Below, piece by piece: positions 11,510 through 22,748 of a stretch of 64,000 nucleotides of DNA. The stretch is taken from contig NC_065576.1 in the NCBI RefSeq assembly GCF_937616625.2, positions 12,092,501 to 12,156,500 on the forward strand. Direction: 5' to 3'. This DNA is from Mercurialis annua. Lineage: Eukaryota > Streptophyta > Magnoliopsida > Malpighiales > Euphorbiaceae. How positions within the stretch are numbered: position 1 is the stretch's first letter; the number at the start of each line of letters is the position of its first letter. The notes below the pieces were generated by a model that saw only the letters and a list, made by a program, of their open reading frames with translations, ran no database searches and was not told the origin of the DNA. A program made the position numbers and the translations under genes.

Positions 11510-11887
11510 GGTTATTAGCAAAACAAATCCTAACGTTCCACTTGTTTAGCGTTTTAAGCCTAACGTTTAAAACAATACGAAACAAATTCCAACCTTTCCA
11601 ATTTTTGCATTTTCTAGCCCAAACCGTTTTCTGGCAATTATTTGCATATGTGGCCGCCATATTATTGGCATATTAAATCTCAAAATTTTAAAATTTTGCA
11701 AATAAAATTCCAATTTTTTGTATTTTTGCACTATATAGCCTAACAAAGATGACAAAATGAACAGAATTCGAAATGAGGCTATAAAATGAGAATATTGGAA
11801 AGGTTATGATTTGTTTTATAACGTTTTAAACGTTAGGTTTGAATCGCTAAAAAGATAAAACGTTAGAATTTGTTTTGCCGATACCCG
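11510..11887. mobile_element. Foldback MITE, 378 bp, 10-bp target duplication
   Basis: The arms are inverted copies: left 'gcaaaacaaatcctaacgtt', right 'aacgttagaatttgttttgc'. The 10-bp direct repeat ttatataaaa flanks it (11500-11509 and 11888-11897). It has no coding capacity. Confidence 0.8.
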
Positions 11888-11897
11888 TTATATAAAA

Positions 11898-13250
11898 AGG
11901 ATACTAACAATCATAATGAAAAAAAGATATCAAACTTGTCACACATTTGTATAAGTCGATAAATAAATTAATTTACCAAGATACTAACTATCAAATAGTA
12001 CAAGGGTGACAATATTTCCAGAGCAAATTTTGATAGGGACAGAGCAATTTTTAACATTTGGACATCATTACCCTTTTATAATTAGTCAATTATATCCTTT
12101 TTTGGTTTAATATTTTTATTCCTGATAACTTGTGAATCACGTGTGCAGTCTTGGATCCGGAATGTCTTCAGGAATGCACTTGAAACTCACAAACAACCGT
12201 TAGAAGGGCGTCGGAAGATGATTCCGACAAGCCTCTCTGACGATCAAGTTAGTAACTGTTTAAGTGGAGGAAAGAAAAGAGAAGTGAAAAGGGAGTTATG
12301 AGTTGAGAGAAAAAGAGTATTAACCTTTTTACCTACTTTTCCTAAGTATTTTATGCTATGTCTTTGTCTGGGATATGTTGTCTCTTTGTTTGGCCGACAA
12401 TTTTAATTTTGTTCCTTTTGTTTGTGCATAGAATGTTGGAGATGTCAGAGTACCTTAGGAAATCCTGCTCGATTGTCCGACCAGGTCTTTCTGTGTTATC
12501 TGTGCTTACTCGGCTGGCCGAGATGATCTTGTGTGAGCAGGACACTGCTTGTTTGTCTTTATGATATTATCGTCTTTGATTATCTTGTTGGCAGTGTCGG
12601 TTTTGAAGGTGAGGATACCTGGTTAAGTTCCTTTTTGAGATTGTTCCATCTATCTTGTTATCAATTCTTAAATTAGTTTGGTCTTTTTGGAAAGTAATTA
12701 ATAAAATAAATTAACATGTTATTTTTCTTAATTAACATATATAATACAAAAACGATAAGTGATATTGTCATAGTATAAAGTTATATTAAACTCTCAAAAA
12801 TTGTTTCTACAGGCATAAAAAATATATTTGTGGGTGTTCAATATTTTTATTAATATTTTAAAATGTATTATTATAAATCTATTTGAAAAATAAAAACTAA
12901 ATATCATAGTTTAATGTTTAAGTAGTAAAATAACCCAATAAGAATTACCATAAGAGGATGTGAGCACTATACCAATGAAAAAAAATGTCAGAGACATTGT
13001 AAAAAGTTTATAATATTAACTTACCTGAATGATTTTGCGTTAGAGATTTTTGTATTATTCAAATTTGATTTTCAATTTATCAAAAGAGTTATATTTGAAT
13101 GAAGAGAAAGAGATTGATATAAAGAAGATTTAGGTATTTATTACTTTCCAAAAAAAAAATCTACGAATAAAAAAATTAAATTAAAAAAAGAAATAATTAA
13201 CTAATTCTAAAAGAGTAATAAGTCTTATCAGCCGGATATTCTTCGCTAGC
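11898..13250. other. Intergenic, unassigned; possible old transposon fragment at 12130-12660
   Basis: The stretch 12130-12660 is less AT-rich than its surroundings and contains 'cgtcggaagatgattccgac', an imperfect palindrome. It could be the remains of an LTR or a transposon leader, but I recognise no ends and no protein. The remainder is AT-rich with nothing recognisable. Confidence 0.35.
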
Positions 13251-13261
13251 ACTATGATAAA

Positions 13262-14250
13262 AAAAAGTAGTTTTTTCAGTGAGAAGCGGATATAGAGTTG
13301 TTTGGGAGATGAAATGTAATCCTTCTACTTCAGAGAACTTAGGTAATTTGAAGTGGTGGAAGTTCGTTTGGAGTCTTAGTTTAGCTGCAAAAATAAAAAT
13401 CTTCCTTTGAAAATGTTATCATGATTGGCTTCCTGTTCGAAGCAATTTAAAAAGGAAAGGTATGCAGATAGAGGTGGAGTGCCCATCATGTGCTAGAGGA
13501 GAGGAGACAAGCATACACACTCTCTGGTTATGCAAATATGCACAGCAGGCGTGGAGGATGTGGCCGGAGTCAGGACTTTCTTAACCTAGGGAAAGATTGG
13601 AGTATGAGTCTACCGATGTACACAGTTTATTTGAGATTTGATAAATCCTCTTTCCATTTGTTTGGTGTGATGCTTTGGTTGTTATGAAACAATAGAAACT
13701 CTATCTTATTTTGCAGGGAGTTTAAAGTGGCTAGTAAGTTGGTGGATTGGGCTTCTGGCTATGTAGAGGAGTTTCAGAGAGCAGCCTCTTCTTACCTGCA
13801 GGACATGAGAAAGAATAATAGCCAGATTGCGAAGAATGAAGACATGAGATGAGTACCTCCTTGCATAAACATCTTTAAAGCTAATGTGGATGCCGGTTTT
13901 AGCTCTGATAATAAGCAGTTTGGAACAGTAATTGTGATAAGGGATTGAAATGCTGAGGTTCAAGCTGCAGGCATCGGTATTTCCTTGGCAAATGAAGCAC
14001 ATCTTATTCCTTTTGTGTTAAACTCTGACTCAAAAGTAGTAATAGACGCCTTTAAAAACAAACAGTTGCTTCGGAATGAAGTGGGTTTAATTGTGCAGGA
14101 TAGTATAAGCTTGATTAGTATGAATAGCTGCTCCTGGTATTGTTTCTCATGTAATGGTTGATATATCAGTTTTTCCTTAATGATATTATTAAATTCTCTA
14201 AAAAAAAATGTCCAAGTTTTAGAAGCTGTTCTGGCCATATCAAAATTTAT
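13262..14250 (+). pseudogene. LINE ORF2 3' fragment: zf-RVT and RNase H remnants
   Basis: The plus-strand translation from about 13270 gives 'FSVRSGYRVVWEMK', then 'LKWWKFVWSLSLAAKIKIFL', a stop, and then 'CYHDWLPVRSNLKRKGM' and 'CPSCARGEETSIHTLWLCKYAQQAW'. This is the zinc-binding domain found after plant LINE reverse transcriptases (zf-RVT). Further on, from about 13855, an RNase H fold is readable: 'NIFKANVDAGFSSDNKQFGTVIVIRD', a stop, then 'SDSKVVIDAFKNK'. There are several stops and a deletion between the two halves of RNase H. It is a dead fragment about 340 bp upstream of the terpene synthase start codon. It is not part of the LINE at the window start. Confidence 0.8.
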
Positions 14251-14540
14251 TCTAAAAATATCGCCACCCTAGTAGATAATTAAATAAATTCAATTCAAGG
14301 CTTAATAATCACTTTCACTCAACTAATTAAGATTTATAATTAAATTTAAATAAACTTTTTTAACTTTAAACTAATTACCAAGATAAAAAAAAAATGTTAT
14401 AATAAAGGAGCGGTTCATTGAAGACTCATGTAAATTAAAGAGAACATCTTGACGAATAAAAAATTAATTTTGTCGCACATGCACGAAATATAGAAATTAA
14501 AATATATCCCAAGTGGTACATGTATGAGAAATGGCTTGTC

Positions 14541-14548
14541 TATAAATA
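14541..14548 (+). promoter_or_regulatory. TATA box of the terpene synthase gene
   Basis: TATAAATA stands 45 bp before the start codon at 14593, which leaves room for a short leader. The sequence between the LINE fragment and this box is AT-rich, with no other clear promoter. Confidence 0.65.
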
Positions 14549-14592
14549 GAAATGTTTTAGTAGTAGTAGTTATTATCATTCTCTAAATAAAG

Positions 14593-17500
14593 ATGGCAAC
14601 GCAGATAAACACACAGCAAAAGGATTGTCGTCCTCCACCCCCAAATTTTCCTCCTGCTTTTTGGGGCTATAGCCTGGCTGCATTTTCCTTACCCGGCCCT
14701 GTAAGTCTTTAATTAAATCTCTTTCCTTTTTCTTTTTCACATACAAAAATTTCATTACATTAAAATTTCACATTCTTTTTTAAACTCCTATATAGAAGTA
14801 TAGATGAAGACAAATATTTTTGCATAATAATTTTTAATTATTTGTTAATTTAATTTAAAGGCCTAATGTCTTAAAAAACCCCGACCTTTTAGCCCCTTTT
14901 CAATCATACCCTGACGTTGAAAATTTGTCAATTTTACCCTATTTTGCATTTTTGTGTTTCAATTGTACCCTGAAAAATTAAATTAACGTCTTTTGCATTT
15001 GGAAATTTGTTTAAAATATTCTCCATGTCTCGCATATATTGATTGTATATTTTTAAAATTTATTTCAATTTAGTTAAATTAATTAAAAATTTAAATTAGT
15101 GTTAATTTGATTATGGTTTTTAGTTAGTTTTTAAAAATAAAGGACTTATTTGTATTTTTTTTGAATAAAAAAGAATTTAATTTCATGTTTAGACTTAATT
15201 AATTGAATGATTTCATCATTTAAGTAAAAAATTAACAAAAATTAAAATATTGGGGTACAATTGAAAACGGAAAATTCAAAAGTGGGTAAAATTGACAAAT
15301 TTTCAATGTCGGGGTGGAATTGAAAAAAAAAATTAAAGGTGAAAGGTTTTTGAGTGATTAGGCCTAATTTAAATATAAAATATATTTTTTTATTAAAGAT
15401 AAGATTATAAGGTAGTAATAAATTTTTGAGCAAAGCATCATTTCTGTTTCTGACCTTGAAATTTAAAGTTAAATAATTCACTTTTAACTATTTTGATAAG
15501 TTAAAAATAATATTTTTAATTTTTTATCCAATTAAACACAATACTCTCTATTTTAAGATATATCAAAGATAAAATTAGATTATTTTAGTTTTAGAAATTT
15601 TTTTTATGGTGTACAATTTTAAGGGATAGTATGATATGATGCATAACCATATTCTATGCCTCGTGGGTTATTTAATCTTTGACCGTTGTTCCTTTTATTT
15701 TTTGAATCAATTGACTGTTGTTTATGGATATATAGTAAACAACAAATTTGTTTATTTAGGTAGAATATTACATTTGGATTCATGCATTACGGTAGTTTTT
15801 TAAAATTGGATTTCTCTACTATAATTTATACACATTAAATTTCTGTATTTTTAATTATGTGAATTTTAGATTTTTACATCATAAAACATGTTATTAACAT
15901 CAAGTCACACCGATAAAGTTGACTGAGAAACTTATTTTAATTAAACTAAAATATGGAGAATTTATTTGAAAATTTAATATAAAATAAAAGATTATTTCTA
16001 TCACATTAACAACTTATAGAGTATACACATCCTAAGCCGGTAGGTCTTGTTAGTCATGTGTCCTATAACTTTTATAGTAGAGAAACCTTATGCTTATAAA
16101 ATTGAAAATATAAAAGTTCAATCTTAATAAATAAAATTAAAAAAATATTACTAAAAAATGATGATCATAAAAATGCAAATGTTCATTTTGTCTTTTGTTT
16201 ATGTCATTACTCATTAGTTAGGCCGGACTAAACCCAACCCATGTGAAAACCCATGTTGCAGCCTTAAGTTTTAATTTCTACTTTATTAAAAAAAAGTTTT
16301 GGTTTCTCAAAAGATTCCTTATAAAGCCAACTTACAACTAGAGAACAAATATTGAAAGGGGAAGTATTATAATTGTAAAAAAATAAAATGAAAAAAATCA
16401 TATTAATAATTTTTGAATTTACTACTTTAGCATTTGAATGTTTTCATCAGTTACTATATTAATTTTTAAAAGTTATCACTGGCTACTAACGAGATCTATT
16501 ATAAATTTTAAATTTACTAAAAGCATCTCCAATGGAATGCTACTTTTTATGCTAAATTTAGCATGAAAAAGTGGTAAAATGCTATAGATAGCATATCATT
16601 TTAAATTGTACTCCAATGCACAAAGTTAAAAAGAAATGTCATAATTATTTATTAAGATAATTATCTCTTAATTTTATTAATTGCTAATTATTTAATAATT
16701 TTTTAATTAAATATTTTAAACTAAAATTTATGTAATATTTTTTTTAATTTAATAATGAGCTTTTCAAAATATATAATTAAAAGAATCGATGAATTATATA
16801 AAAATAAATTATTTAATTTTTTTTATTATATTAATGTATGGTCTACTATTAAAAAATTAAATCGATGTTGTAAAATTAAATAGAAGCACAAAATTTAAAA
16901 TGAAAAAAATAAAAAAATAAAAAAAAAGGTTAAAATAATAAATGCATAAATGACCGTGGTAAAATTGTAATTAATAGTAAATTGCTATTGGTTGTTGAAT
17001 TTTAGCATATGCTATAGACTGTGCTAAATTTAGCACGTGATATAGCATATGCTAAAATTTAGTACAAAGTATAGCACTGCATTGGAGATGCATTTTAAAA
17101 TTAAATGCTAAATTATAGTATTAGCACTTCATTTTAGCATTGCATTGGAGATAATGCCATTTAGAGAAATATATCATTTACGCGTACAGTTACCAATTTT
17201 TTTACTAATATGACGACAAATTTTAAATAAAATAAAACGATTACTTTTATCTTCTTAGTTATAAACAGAGTCTAGGCGATGTTTTTTTATATATATATAT
17301 ATTTGAAACAACATATGTTTTCATATAATTTTTGCACTGGTAATTAAATTAAAAATTTCATGCTGAAAATTAGAAATACTGTAATTGGTCAATCGAAAAA
17401 CTCATTTATCAATTATGATACAGGATATTGATCCGAAGGAAATCGAAGAGCTAAAAGAAAAAACAAAGGGGATGCTTATGACCTCCACAAAGGATTTACT

Positions 17501-19654
17501 CCAAAATATTGAGTTCATCAACTTATTATGCCGCCTTGGCCTATCATATCATTTTGAAAGTGAAATTGACGAACAATTATCTCAAATTTTCAGCAACCTT
17601 AACCACCATGATTTCTCTGATGATCTCTATACTACGGCACTATTATTTCAAATTTTAAGACAACATGGATATAATGTATCTTCTGGTGAGTTTATTTATA
17701 CTAATTATTTGTGCTTTTTGATTGTCTAAATATTTATATTTTCATGTTTTGTTTTACAAACTATCGGACTTATTGCATTAATATCAGTGGATGGAAGACT
17801 AATATTTTTAGTATTTTACACTTGTTAAATACAAGTATAGCATGTATTTAATTATGTTTTAGGAAAAATTGCAAATATATCTTAATATGACAAATATAAC
17901 GTGCTTTTAAAACTATACATGATATATTTGACAATCGATATATAGTTGTCAGGTAGATAAATATATTATATATTGTACCTAGTTAAAATGATATTCTAAT
18001 TAATTTGCCGTGAATCAGATGTCTTCAAAAAATTTAAAGACAGTGATGGAAATTTCAAGAAAATGAAGAGTAAAGATTCAAGAGGCGTTGTGAGTCTGTA
18101 CGAAGCCACATTTCTATGCATGCATGGAGAAGAAGATATTCTTGAGGAAGCGCGATCTTTCGCAAGGCCATTGCTGGAGTCGCTGGCAACAGAATCAGAC
18201 CCTCAACTCGCACGATACGTTAAGAATGCCTTGAGAGCGCCTTTCCACAGAGGACTTCCGAGACTAGAGGCTAGGAAATACATATGTTTCTACGAACAAC
18301 AAGAGACTCATAATGAAACTCTACTCAAGTTCGCAAAGCTAGATTTTAATCGTATCCAGTTGATTCATCGACAAGAGATAGTCTTCCTTTCAAAGTAAAG
18401 AAAAATAATTTAATTATTTAAAACGAAAAGGCGAAAAGAATTCTTATGAATCTGATTTTCAGGTGGTGGGAAGACCTTAATAGCGAAAAACAATTTCCTT
18501 ACGCAAGATGGGACAAAGTCGTAGAAGGATATATGGTAGGAGTTGGGGTACATTTCGAGCCTCAATTTGCTCTCGCTCGCATACTCGTGGCCCAGTTCAT
18601 ACAGCTTGTAGCACTGCTAGATGATACGTACGATGCGTATGGTACGCTTGAAGAACTACAATGCCTTACAAATGCATTTGAGAGGTATGAACCAAAAAGC
18701 TCAACTGCAACTTTTATAACATTTTCTACATTTTGCTTTATAATTGTTAAAAGAGAGAGCATCAATCGATTGCCAGGTTCACCATGGATGCTGTTGATGA
18801 GATACCTTCAGATCATACCAAGGCTATATATAGGGAATGCGTAAAATTTATTGAGGATATGGAGAAGGATGCTATCGAGGAAGGGAGATCTTATATTATG
18901 AATCACATTAAAGAAAAAGTAAGCAGTTTATATATACATACATACATATTTATCATTGAAAATGTGTAGAACTGACTTTTTTAATGGATATTTATGTTAG
19001 TTCAAAGAACTGGTGAGAGGATACCAAGTCGAAGCGCAATGGTATCATGGTAGATTTGTGCCGTCATTCGATGAATATATGCAAATTGCATTAACTACGT
19101 GCACTTTTGCTGTAATTACGGCAGTTGCCTTCATTGGAATGGACAAAAGTGCAGGAGCTAAAGAATATGAATGGCTAGATACTAATCCCAAAATTGTTCA
19201 GGCCTCAAAAGTGCCCGGACGTCTTGCAAATGACATAGTTGCACGTGAGGTATATACGTCTTTTCGTCGCATTTTATTAGTATTAATTGGAACACTTCCA
19301 TCATATTTTATTCAAGCTATGCTTAATCAATCGTGGGGTTGTTTGATTTGTTTTAAAATGAAGGACGAACTAAAGATGGGACACTGTTTAGCTTGGGATT
19401 GCTACATGAAAGAATATGGAGTGTCAAAAGAGGAGGCGATAGAAGAGATGAAGAAGTTGGTGGAAGATGCATGGAAGGATATGAATAAAGAAATCATGAA
19501 GCCTAACCATGTAACAATGCCTCTTCTAATGACTAGTGTAAACCTTGGTCGCGTAATGGATATAGTTTACACTGATTGTCAAGAAGGATTCACCTATTCA
19601 TTAAATTCCGAAGATGTCGTCCGCCAATTGTTCCTTGAACAACTACCGTTCTGA
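14593..19654 (+). CDS. Terpene synthase, TPS-a type (sesquiterpene synthase-like)
   Basis: Seven exons: 14593-14700, 17424-17685, 18019-18394, 18463-18684, 18777-18918, 19001-19249 and 19364-19654. All junctions are GT/AG and phases agree, giving 549 residues, the normal size and exon pattern for the family. There is no plastid transit peptide, so a cytosolic enzyme using farnesyl diphosphate is expected. The N-terminus has an RPPPPNFPPAFWG stretch where TPS-a proteins have RPxxxFxPxxWG. The metal-binding DDTYD lies in exon 4 in 'LVALLDDTYDAYGTLEEL'. Two motifs are odd. The RxR motif reads ARWDK with one extra codon. The NSE/DTE motif reads LANDIVAREDE, with Ala in place of Ser/Thr. Intron 1 is 2.7 kb and carries two MITEs. 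Intron 6 is 114 bp, in frame and without stops. No frame break is seen, so the gene may be expressed, with altered or weak activity. Confidence 0.9.
14860..15364. mobile_element. Foldback MITE in TPS intron 1, 505 bp, 9-bp target duplication
   Basis: The ends are GGCCTAATGTC and its inverse. The arms (ataccctgacgttgaaaatt / aattttcaatgtcggggtgg) pair over more than 100 bp. The 9-bp repeat taatttaaa flanks the element on both sides (14851-14859, 15365-15373). It sits 160 bp after the exon 1 donor. Confidence 0.9.
16523..17153. mobile_element. MITE in TPS intron 1, about 630 bp
   Basis: The ends are inverted: gcatctccaatggaatgct on the left and agcattgcattggagat on the right, with more inverted copies of 'tgctaaatttagca' inside. 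No unambiguous target duplication is seen. It ends about 270 bp before exon 2. Confidence 0.65.
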
Positions 19655-19782
19655 GGGGTTTCTCCCGTATTTCTTTCTCCGGGGCGAGCATTTTTTCTAT
19701 CATACGCGACTGAATAATTGGTGTAAACCCCACTGATCGAGCTGCTTTTTACCCTCTTTGTTTCTATGGTGTGTGTGTTCCA

Positions 19783-19788
19783 AATAAA
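19783..19788 (+). promoter_or_regulatory. Polyadenylation signal of the terpene synthase gene
   Basis: AATAAA lies 129 bp after the stop codon, followed by T-rich sequence with tgt runs, as expected of a plant 3' end. Confidence 0.6.
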
Positions 19789-19799
19789 ATTGTTGCTTG

Positions 19800-20191
19800 T
19801 AATTGATTTGTTCTTTTGTAATAACTTATATCTATGAAGATCATAAGGGGATCAAATGTGCTTTAACTCCAATGTTTAGAGATACCATTTTTCATTTATT
19901 GTATCCTTTTTTTCCTTCTTGATGAATAAAAGTTCTACTTATAAATTCTGTAATTGTTTGATTTAAGAATTTTAGGCTAATGTGATCGTTGTTAATTTAG
20001 AAATGAAGTCCATATTTGTGAATTTTCAAGCATTGTTTAAAGAGTAAAAACAAGGGCTGCATTTCTTGTTTCGGTTTTTATAAAAATGTCTAAAATTATT
20101 AAAATACGGTTAAATTATCTTTTTTGTGATAATATGTTGCTTGACTATAACATTTATAAAGATACGATTTATATATAAATATTTATAAAAT
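19800..20191. other. Intergenic, AT-rich
   Basis: Only AT-rich spacer downstream of the terpene synthase; nothing recognisable. Confidence 0.5.
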
Positions 20192-20757
20192 ACTAGTTTC
20201 GCATTACGTGCTATGTACGTGGCTCGTAACGTAACTCGTCAATGAACATAATGGTAAATTTATTATAATTATATCAATTTTTTATTTAGAATTAATATTA
20301 AATTAGTTAAGAGTTTTTATAAAAATAAATATAATATATTCGGTTATTAAATTTTTTTACATACTGAATTTATTCTTCTTTTGGTTTTATAATAACCATA
20401 ATTAAATAATTAACTTAATTTTATTAATAATATCTTTAAAAATAGTAAGATAGAAATTTAAATAATATTATATTGACCAAATATATTATTTTAATTGTGT
20501 AGTTCAGTCAAACTAAAAGATAGGTATTCCTACTAATTTGGAGACAATTTAGTTATTTTTTACATACTAAAACTTAAATTGGAGATAATTTATCTACCTA
20601 TTCTAATCAGGACTTTAATTACAATAATGATTAATTAAATAACTAATTAGTTAATGACTATAAAACCTTTATTTAGTAGGAAACTGAAAAGGATTATTCA
20701 GTAAATTTGTTTGCCCCCCCCCCCCCCCTCCCCATCCGTGCTTTTATATATAGTATA
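20192..20757 (-). mobile_element. Possible short non-autonomous Helitron
   Basis: Read on the minus strand, the stretch begins TCTATACTATATATAAAAGC and ends GCGAAACTAGT, which fits the TC...CTAGT style of plant Helitrons. The base after CTAGT is A rather than the expected T, and the 3' hairpin is weak, so this is tentative. It contains a run of 15 C at 20714-20728. Confidence 0.35.
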
Positions 20758-20997
20758 GATGATTTTTTTCAACATATATAAAATACAATATAAAAGACCT
20801 AAATATTATTTTGATAAAAGTTTAAGTACGTTCCGGTACCTTTGACCTTTGGTAATTAAAGTGAAATATTTTTAAACTTAAGCATATATTAATGGGTCTC
20901 ATTAACGTCTTAGTTATATTATTTATTGTTAATTTATTTCATGTCAATATTATTTAAGAGAAAAATACTTTGTCACTTGGCAATTGGAAGCAGGCTT

Positions 20998-21369
20998 TGT
21001 AAAGAAAGTGAAATTAAATCTTTATTGATATTAAAATCCTTGAATTACAAAATGAATTTTGATCTGCTTTTATACTACAAGCAGACAGATAACAAAAAAA
21101 TAACTGTTAATAGAATATGCTTATTCTGTTAACTGCAACTAACTATTTAACAGAAACTGCTAACTGCTTAGCTAGTAACTAACTCCTGATTTGTAGGGAT
21201 AAAACTCATGCTGAGCTCATGTGACTGCATGTTCTTCTTGCTGATTTCTGAGTTTACTTCAAGCTGAAGTAATGATCTGCTGATACAGCAAACCACAGAT
21301 TGCTGAGCTGGAGAAACTGCCTTGGATTGCTGAGCTGGATCTGAGTCTGAAACTGAAGAAGCTGCATTA
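20998..21369 (-). repeat. Copia 3' LTR
   Basis: The plus-strand ends are TGTAAAG and CTGCATTA. It is preceded on the minus strand by a polypurine tract (gcttaagggaggg). Confidence 0.9.
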
Positions 21370-22743
21370 CCCTCCCTTAAGCTTGCAGCATAGATGTTAA
21401 GCATGCCAAGCTTAGAGATAGCTAAGTTAAAACCATGAGGAGCCAATGGTTTAGTAAAGCAGTCAGCTAATTGAAGAGCGGATGGAACAGGCAGCAAATG
21501 GATGATTATAGCAGCAATCTTTTCTCTAATGAGATGGAAATCTATCTCAATGTGTTTAGTCCTCTCATGATATACTGGATTATAAGCCATCTGTATTGCA
21601 GATTGACTGTCACTATAAATCAAAGCTGGCTGAGAATGCAGAACTTTGAAATCAGTCAGCAAATGCAGTAACCATTGTATTTCACAAGTGATGGAAGCTA
21701 AAGCTCTATACTCAGCCTATGAGCTTGATCTGGAAACTGTGTTTTGCTTCTTAGAACGCCAGGAAACAAGTGAATCTCCAAGAAAAACACACATACCAGA
21801 AATGGATTTTTGTTATCTTTGCAAGTGGCCCAGTTTGAGTCAGTAAATCCTTTCAACTGTAAAGAAGAAGTGGATGGGAAGAATAAGCCTTTCCCTGGAG
21901 CAGCTTTAATGTATTTGAGGACTCTATATGCAGCACTGAGATGAGACTGAGTTGGTTTATCCAGAAACTGAGAAAGCTGCTGAACAGCAAATGACAAATC
22001 AGGACTGGTATTACATAGGTACAGAATTTTGCCAACAAGCTGTCTGTACAAAGTGTTGTCTGCCAGAGGATCACCATCATCAGCACATAATCTGATAGAT
22101 TTTAACATTGGAGTAGGGGCAGGCTTAGCTTCAAGATAGCCAAATTCTTTCAGAAGATCAATGGAATATTTTCTTTGATATAAGCTGATCCCAGAAGTGG
22201 ATCTAGCTACTTCAAATCCCAGAAAATATTTGAGAACCCCCAAGTCTTTAGAGAGACTTTTGGAGTCTGCAGACTTGGTTAGGCTTAGAAGTTTGAAAAC
22301 CAGGTGGAAATTTCATACACACTTCTTCTTGCAGATCTCCATGGAGAAAAGCATTGTTTATATCCAGCTGAAACAAATGCCATTTATGAACTGAAGCTAA
22401 AGCAAGAAGAGTTCTAATGGTTGTCATTTTTGCCACTAGAGAGAAGGTTTCTAAGTAATCAATACCCTCTTGTTGAGTGAAACCTTTTGCCACTAATCTT
22501 GCCTTGCACCTTTCTATACTTCCATCTGCCTTGAATTTGAGTTTATAAACCCATTACACCCAATAGAATGCTTATTAGGAGGCAAATCATTAACTTTCCA
22601 AGTCTGGTTTGAATGTAAAGCATTAATCTCAGCATGCATTGCTTCTTGCCAGCATACATCCTTTATGGCTTTATTATAGTTAACTGGTTCCTTCATAGTA
22701 GTAATTGCAGTGGTAAATGCATGATGAGATGTGGATAGATGAT
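21168..22743 (-). pseudogene. Copia pol, 3' part (RT remnant and RNase H)
   Basis: On the minus strand the fragments are: 'AEINALHSNQTWKVNDLPPN' (RVT_2 start) at 22696-22514; '[23 protein letters not shown]' and '[16 protein letters not shown]' at 22493-22248; 'LKYFLGFEVARS' to 'WATCKDNKN' at 22243-21698; and the RNase H tail 'IYSDSQSAIQMAYNPVYHERTKHIEID' at 21662-21168. Between the second and third fragments the sequence jumps from 'CRLQKSL' straight to 'LGVLKYFLG'. The YGLKQ to YVDD part of the reverse transcriptase is therefore missing. The protein is cut into at least four frames. Transcription would run from the far LTR at 36998. Confidence 0.9.
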
Positions 22744-22748
22744 CATAT

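Noticed and set aside
19013..19654. Single 213-residue exon for the end of the terpene synthase
   Set aside because: The in-frame stretch 19250-19363 has good GT/AG borders and its removal gives the normal family spacing between NDIVARE and DELKMGH; retention is kept only as a possible variant.
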